From Pseudomonas benzenivorans (lineage in GTDB: Bacteria; Pseudomonadota; Gammaproteobacteria; Pseudomonadales; Pseudomonadaceae), in contig NZ_CP137892.1 in the NCBI RefSeq assembly GCF_033547155.1, positions 1,364,001 through 1,428,000 on the forward strand: DNA of 64,000 bases, written 5' to 3'. The number at the start of each line of letters is the position of its first letter. The stretch's first letter is position 1. Shown in pieces: positions 60,385-64,000 of this stretch. The notes beneath the pieces are model-generated. The model was not told the origin of the DNA. It saw only the letters and a list, made by a program, of their open reading frames with translations, and did not search any database. The position numbers and the translations under genes are program-made.

Positions 60385-61506
60385 GTGCATAACGTCGTCA
60401 TCAGCGGTACCGGTCTGTACACCCCGGCCAACAGCATCTCCAACGACGAGCTGGTGGCCTCCTTCAATGCCTATGTGCAACAGTTCAACGCCGAACATGC
60501 CGAGGCCATCGCCCGTGGCGAGGTCGAGGCGCTGGCCGAGTCGAGCAGCGCCTTCATCGAGAAGGCCTCGGGCATCAAGAGCCGCTATGTGGTCGACAAG
60601 GACGGCATCCTCGATCCGCAGCGCATGGCGCCGCGCATTCCCGAGCGCAGCAACGACGAGTGGGGCATTCTCTGTGAGATGGCCGTGGCCGCCGCCAAGC
60701 AGGCGCTGGAACGCGCCGGGCGCACGGTCGCCGACATCGACGGGGTGATAGTGGCCTGCTCCAACCTGCAGCGCGCCTACCCGGCGGTGGCCGTCGAAGT
60801 GCAGGCTGCCCTGGGCATCGACGGCTGGGGCTACGACATGAATGTGGCCTGCTCCTCGGCCACCTTCGGCATCCAGGCCGCCACCAATGCCGTGGCCACC
60901 GGCCAGGCCCGGGCGGTGCTGATGGTCAACCCGGAGATCTGCACCGGCCACCTGAATTTCCGCGACCGCGACAGCCACTTCATCTTCGGCGACGCCTGCA
61001 CCGCGGTGATAGTCGAACGCGCCGACCTGGCGACTTCCCGGCACCAGTTCGATGTAGTCGGCACCAAGCTGCTGACCCAGTTCAGCAACAACATCCGCAA
61101 CAACTTCGGCTTCCTCAACCGCTGTGCGGAGGAGGGCGTGGGGGCCCGCGACAAGCTGTTCGTCCAGGAAGGGCGCAAGGTGTTCAAGGAAGTCTGCCCG
61201 ATGGTCGCCGAGCTGATCGCCGCGCACCTCGCCGAGAACGGCCTGGACGTCGCTCAGGTCAAGCGCTTCTGGCTGCACCAGGCCAACCTCAACATGAACC
61301 TGCTGATCGCCCGCAAACTGCTCGGCCGCGATGCCGAGCCGCACGAGGCGCCGGTGATCCTCGACAGCTACGCCAACACCAGCTCGGCCGGCTCGGTGAT
61401 CGCCCTGCACAAGCACCAGGACGACCTGCCCGGCGGCGCCCTGGGCGTGCTCAGCTCCTTCGGCGCCGGCTACTCGATCGGCAGCGTGATCCTGCGTAAG
61501 CGCTGA
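60385..61506 (+). CDS. Beta-ketoacyl-ACP synthase III-like enzyme
   Basis: This 373-residue thiolase-fold enzyme is of the FabH type. The catalytic triad is Cys156 ([10 protein letters not shown]), His298 ([10 protein letters not shown]) and Asn331 (YANTSSAGS). It is longer than housekeeping FabH (about 320) and, with the following sigma factor gene, matches the P. aeruginosa locus PA3286-PA3285 (from memory), whose enzyme condenses octanoyl-CoA from beta-oxidation with malonyl-ACP. GTG at 60385 is chosen over ATG at 60379: AGAGGA lies at the best spacing for the GTG but touches the ATG, and homologues begin MHxxVISGTG. Confidence 0.92.
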   Translation: MHNVVISGTGLYTPANSISNDELVASFNAYVQQFNAEHAEAIARGEVEALAESSSAFIEKASGIKSRYVVDKDGILDPQRMAPRIPERSNDEWGILCEMAVAAAKQALERAGRTVADIDGVIVACSNLQRAYPAVAVEVQAALGIDGWGYDMNVACSSATFGIQAATNAVATGQARAVLMVNPEICTGHLNFRDRDSHFIFGDACTAVIVERADLATSRHQFDVVGTKLLTQFSNNIRNNFGFLNRCAEEGVGARDKLFVQEGRKVFKEVCPMVAELIAAHLAENGLDVAQVKRFWLHQANLNMNLLIARKLLGRDAEPHEAPVILDSYANTSSAGSVIALHKHQDDLPGGALGVLSSFGAGYSIGSVILRKR

Positions 61507-62117
61507 TGGACTACTCGGCCGATAACGCGCTGCTCGTTCGCCTGCTGGCGGGCGAGCAAAAAGCCTTCCGCGAGCTGGTGGCCACCTACCAGGGGGCGAT
61601 GCGCGCGGTGGCCTTCGCCATAGTCGGCAGCCGCAATGCCGATGAGGTGGTGCAGGATGCCTGGCTGGCGGTGGTGCGCAGCCTGGACGGCTTCCAGGGC
61701 CGTTCCAGCCTGAAGACCTGGCTGCTGACCATCACGGCCAACGCCGCCAAGACCCGTCTGAAGCACAATCGCCGGGAGGTGCTGCTCGACGACCTGCCGG
61801 GGCCCCACGGCTCGGTCGGCGACGAGCGCTTCTCCGAGAGTGGTCACTGGCTGCTGGAGCCCCACGCCTGGCACCAGGACACCCCGGAGGCACTGCTCAC
61901 CGAGGGCGAGTTGCGTGAATGCCTGGAGAAGACCCTGGCCAGCCTGTCCGAGCTGCAAGGCAGCGTGCTGCTGTTGCGCGAGCGCCAGGGCCTGGAGTTG
62001 GAACAGATCTGTAATCTTTTGGAGATATCCCTCTCCAATGTCCGGGTGTTGCTGCATCGAGCGCGTTTGAAGGTGTTCGCTACCCTGGAGCATTTCGAGG
62101 AGACCGGCCAATGCTGA
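61506..62117 (+). CDS. ECF-family RNA polymerase sigma factor
   Basis: This 203-residue protein has sigma region 2 (about 8-75: GEQKAFRELVATYQGAMRA, DEVVQDAWLAVVRSL) and region 4 (about 140-195: LQGSVLLLRERQGLELEQIC, NVRVLLHRARLKVF). Its ATG shares the last base of the FabH-like gene's stop codon (TGATG), so the two are translationally coupled. The anti-sigma gene overlaps its 3' end by seven bases. The promoters it reads cannot be predicted here. Confidence 0.93.
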   Translation: MDYSADNALLVRLLAGEQKAFRELVATYQGAMRAVAFAIVGSRNADEVVQDAWLAVVRSLDGFQGRSSLKTWLLTITANAAKTRLKHNRREVLLDDLPGPHGSVGDERFSESGHWLLEPHAWHQDTPEALLTEGELRECLEKTLASLSELQGSVLLLRERQGLELEQICNLLEISLSNVRVLLHRARLKVFATLEHFEETGQC

Positions 62118-62344
62118 CGTGCAAGGAACTGGTGGCGAATTCCAGCGACTTTTTGGACAGCCAGCTGAGTCTGCGCCAGCGTCTGTCGGTGCGGGCTCAC
62201 CTGGCCATGTGCCGCAAGTGCCGGCGTTTCATCCGGCAGATGCGCCTCAGCCAGGCGGTGTTGCGCCAGCTGCCCGAGGGGCAGATCGCCGGGCTGGATG
62301 CGTTGGCCCAGGAGCTGGCCAGGCAGCGGCGCGAGCGCCTGTAG
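62111..62344 (+). CDS. Zinc-finger anti-sigma factor
   Basis: This 77-residue protein has the ZAS zinc-binding pattern of anti-sigma factors, His30-x3-Cys34-x2-Cys37 (HLAMCRKC), with Cys4 as a possible fourth ligand. There is no membrane helix, so it acts in the cytosol, as the redox-sensing RsrA/ChrR types do. Its start lies seven bases inside the sigma gene. Confidence 0.88.
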   Translation: MLTCKELVANSSDFLDSQLSLRQRLSVRAHLAMCRKCRRFIRQMRLSQAVLRQLPEGQIAGLDALAQELARQRRERL

Positions 62345-62460
62345 AGCACCCTCCGCCCCCGAGTTCGCCTATCCTGTGAGTCTGCGAGCCCGGCGGACTC
62401 CCGCGTCGGCCTCGTTTGTGATCGTGCCTATCGGCCCGGCCCCCGGGCGAGGGATTACAG

Positions 62461-62910
62461 ATGCCAGGCATTTCATCACCTGAGGATTGGTTCGCCGGAC
62501 TCAAGGCGCTGTACCTCGACGACTTCCCCAAGCGCTGTCGCACCTGCGGCCGGGTGTTTGCCAGCGAGGCCGACTACTTCCGCCAGACCCAGGCGATCCG
62601 CCCCGATATCACCGGCCTTAAGGCGGTCGAGGACGAAGAAGAAGGGCCCCAGGTCGAGGTCTTTCGTAACTGTGTGTGCGGCTCCACCCTGCTGGTGAAC
62701 TGCGCCTCGCGGCGCGATCACTCGGCGGCCGGGCAGAGCCGGCGGCGGTTGTTCGATGAGCTGCTGAGTTACCTGGAGCGCCATGGCATCGAGCGGATGC
62801 AGGCCCGCAGCGAGTTGTTGCGGGTGGCCTCCGGCGAGCGTAGCGCACTGCTGGAGACCTGGTATGGCCAGATCGCCGCGCAGAGTCGGGCCAAGAAACC
62901 CGGGCCTTGA
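62461..62910 (+). CDS. Cys-rich small protein of unknown function
   Basis: This 149-residue protein has Cys26 and Cys29 (RCRTCGRVF) and Cys71, Cys73 and Cys81 (RNCVCGSTLLVNC), which could form a zinc ribbon or a redox-active site. The C-terminal 60 residues are helical (RRRLFDELLSYLERHGIERM). I do not recognise the family. It lies 116 bases after the anti-sigma gene on the same strand and may be a member of the same regulon. No membrane segment or signal peptide is seen. An upstream GAGG is weak. Confidence 0.75.
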   Translation: MPGISSPEDWFAGLKALYLDDFPKRCRTCGRVFASEADYFRQTQAIRPDITGLKAVEDEEEGPQVEVFRNCVCGSTLLVNCASRRDHSAAGQSRRRLFDELLSYLERHGIERMQARSELLRVASGERSALLETWYGQIAAQSRAKKPGP

Positions 62911-63070
62911 GCCGCCTGTCGTGGGCCCTGCAGTCGCCTCGTCGGCATGGCGCCCGGCAATTGTCTGAGTGGACCGGACGGCATCCTTGTCCGGGGCGCC
63001 GCGCCCGGACCGCCGGCGGCGGAAACTACAGTCTTTCGTTGCTTATGTGTAATCGAAGTAAAAAGTTCCG

Positions 63071-63088
63071 TTGTCATAAAACATTTAT
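63071..63088 (+). promoter_or_regulatory. Candidate Pho box
   Basis: TTGTCATAAAACATTTAT fits the PhoB site CTGTCAT-N4-CTGTCAT at 6 of 7 and 4 of 7 positions in the two halves. It is 110 bases upstream of the phosphate porin ATG. Confidence 0.55.
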
Positions 63089-63197
63089 ATATCGGCAACG
63101 GCGCTGAAACGATCCGCCGCGAAGATTCCCCACCAGCACGAACGAGCGCGAGCGCTCGGGTGTTTTCGACACTTAAAGTCCATTAGGGGAATCTTCG

Positions 63198-64000
63198 ATG
63201 ATCCGTAAGCACTTCGCCGGTTTTGCAGCCAGCGCCCTGGCTCTGGCCGTTTCCGCCCAGGCTTTCGCCGGTACCGTTACCACCGACGGCGCCGATATCG
63301 TGATCAAGACCAAGGGCGGCCTGGAAGTCGCCACCACCGACAAGGCCTTCAGCTTCAAGCTGGGCGGTCGTCTGCAGGCCGACTACGGTCGCTTCGACGG
63401 TTTCCACACCAAGAACGGCAACACCGGTGACGGCGCCTACTTCCGCCGCGCCTTCCTGGAAATCGGCGGCGTGGCCTACCAGGACTGGAAATACCAGATC
63501 AACTACGACTTCGCCCACAACGCCGGCAGCGCCGAGGACGGCTACTTCGACGAGGCCTCCATCGCCTACACCGGCTTCGCCCCGCTGACCCTGAAGTTCG
63601 GCCGCTTCGACCCCGACTTCGGCCTGGAAAAGGCCACCAGCTCCAAGTGGATCACCGCCATCGAGCGTAATGCCGCGTACGAAGTTGCCGACTGGGTCAA
63701 CGGCCACGAGAACGGCCTGGGCGCCCAAGCCAGCGCCGTGGTGGGGGGCATGGCCTGGGTTTCCGCCGGCCTGACCGCCAAGGACAGCAACGACAGCGAC
63801 GGCGACAGCACCAAGCAGTTCAACGCCCGCGGCGTGTTCGCGCCGATGAGCGAGGCCGGCAACGTGCTGCACCTGGGCCTGAACTATGCCCAGCGCGACC
63901 TGGACGATGTGGCTGCCGACGGCCGCGTGCGTCCGCGTCTGACCGTGCGTGGCGTGTCCACCGCCGGCGGCAACGACGCCGGTGACAACGGCAACCGCGC
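63198..64000 (+). CDS. OprO/OprP-type phosphate-selective porin, 3' end missing
   Basis: 267 codons are visible before the window ends. A signal peptide ([20 protein letters not shown]) is followed by the phosphate-selective porin O/P family barrel: [78 protein letters not shown]. OprP takes up phosphate and OprO pyrophosphate in P. aeruginosa; the two cannot be told apart here because the selectivity residues are not safely placed. AGGGGAA lies 7 bases before the ATG. The neighbours (FabH-like, ECF) match the order I recall at oprO/oprP in PAO1. Confidence 0.93.
   Translation, partial: MIRKHFAGFAASALALAVSAQAFAGTVTTDGADIVIKTKGGLEVATTDKAFSFKLGGRLQADYGRFDGFHTKNGNTGDGAYFRRAFLEIGGVAYQDWKYQINYDFAHNAGSAEDGYFDEASIAYTGFAPLTLKFGRFDPDFGLEKATSSKWITAIERNAAYEVADWVNGHENGLGAQASAVVGGMAWVSAGLTAKDSNDSDGDSTKQFNARGVFAPMSEAGNVLHLGLNYAQRDLDDVAADGRVRPRLTVRGVSTAGGNDAGDNGNR

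Overview
The window is one contiguous piece of a high-GC gammaproteobacterial chromosome. Gene content, protein similarity recalled from memory and local gene order all point to the genus Pseudomonas, but not to P. aeruginosa itself: blocks that I recall as separate in PAO1 are joined here. It looks almost wholly like core genome. I see no rRNA, tRNA, CRISPR array, complete insertion sequence or prophage.

Layout. 1-9.3 kb: the 3' part of a molybdopterin oxidoreductase, then a redox/iron group (grxD, bacterioferritin bfrB, bacterioferritin-associated ferredoxin bfd, a 2-Cys peroxiredoxin), rnt-pyrC, flagellar motY, argG, gloA and a 59-residue acidic protein. 9.4-16.4 kb: the complete Rnf electron-transport operon rnfABCDGE followed by nth, in which RnfC carries three near-identical 65-residue repeats. 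16.5-21.4 kb: metG, the Mrp/ApbC Fe-S carrier, a cold-shock protein, dcd and an orphan small ORF. 21.6-28.4 kb: the acyl-homoserine-lactone acylase quiP, then a run of small genes including two SEC-C metal-binding proteins, a LEA14-like lipoprotein and an unknown lipoprotein. 28.5-36.6 kb: two tandem OmpA-type lipoproteins, membrane proteins, dinG, a serine hydrolase, a third OmpA-type lipoprotein, pdxH and a SlyB-like lipoprotein. 36.9-42.6 kb: a six-gene Mrp/Sha Na+/H+ antiporter operon (fused A/B, C, D, E, F, G). 42.7-45.2 kb: an EamA exporter, a Cds1-like PLP enzyme and a GNAT acetyltransferase in one operon.

45.5-57.2 kb is the more accessory part: a COG2509 flavoprotein, a GAPDH paralogue, a COG3650 lipoprotein, a DUF488 gene abutting a broken membrane-protein gene, a LysE exporter, an OprD-family porin, a PadR repressor divergent from a CrtI/RetSat-like FAD oxidoreductase with two matching operators between them, an FMN-binding glutamate-synthase-like membrane protein and a secreted lipase-like protein. 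57.3-64 kb: an orphan MASE1-CHASE-PAS histidine kinase, then a FabH-like condensing enzyme whose stop codon overlaps an ECF sigma gene, which in turn overlaps a zinc anti-sigma gene, then a Cys-rich small protein and the 5' part of an OprO/OprP-type phosphate porin preceded by a candidate Pho box.

Most intergenic gaps end in clear stem-loop terminators, many shared by convergent genes. The best leads for undescribed biology are the coupled FabH/ECF/anti-sigma/Cys-rich locus, the PadR double operator with its flavoenzyme target, and the EamA-PLP-GNAT operon. Locus names quoted from PAO1 are from memory and were not checked.
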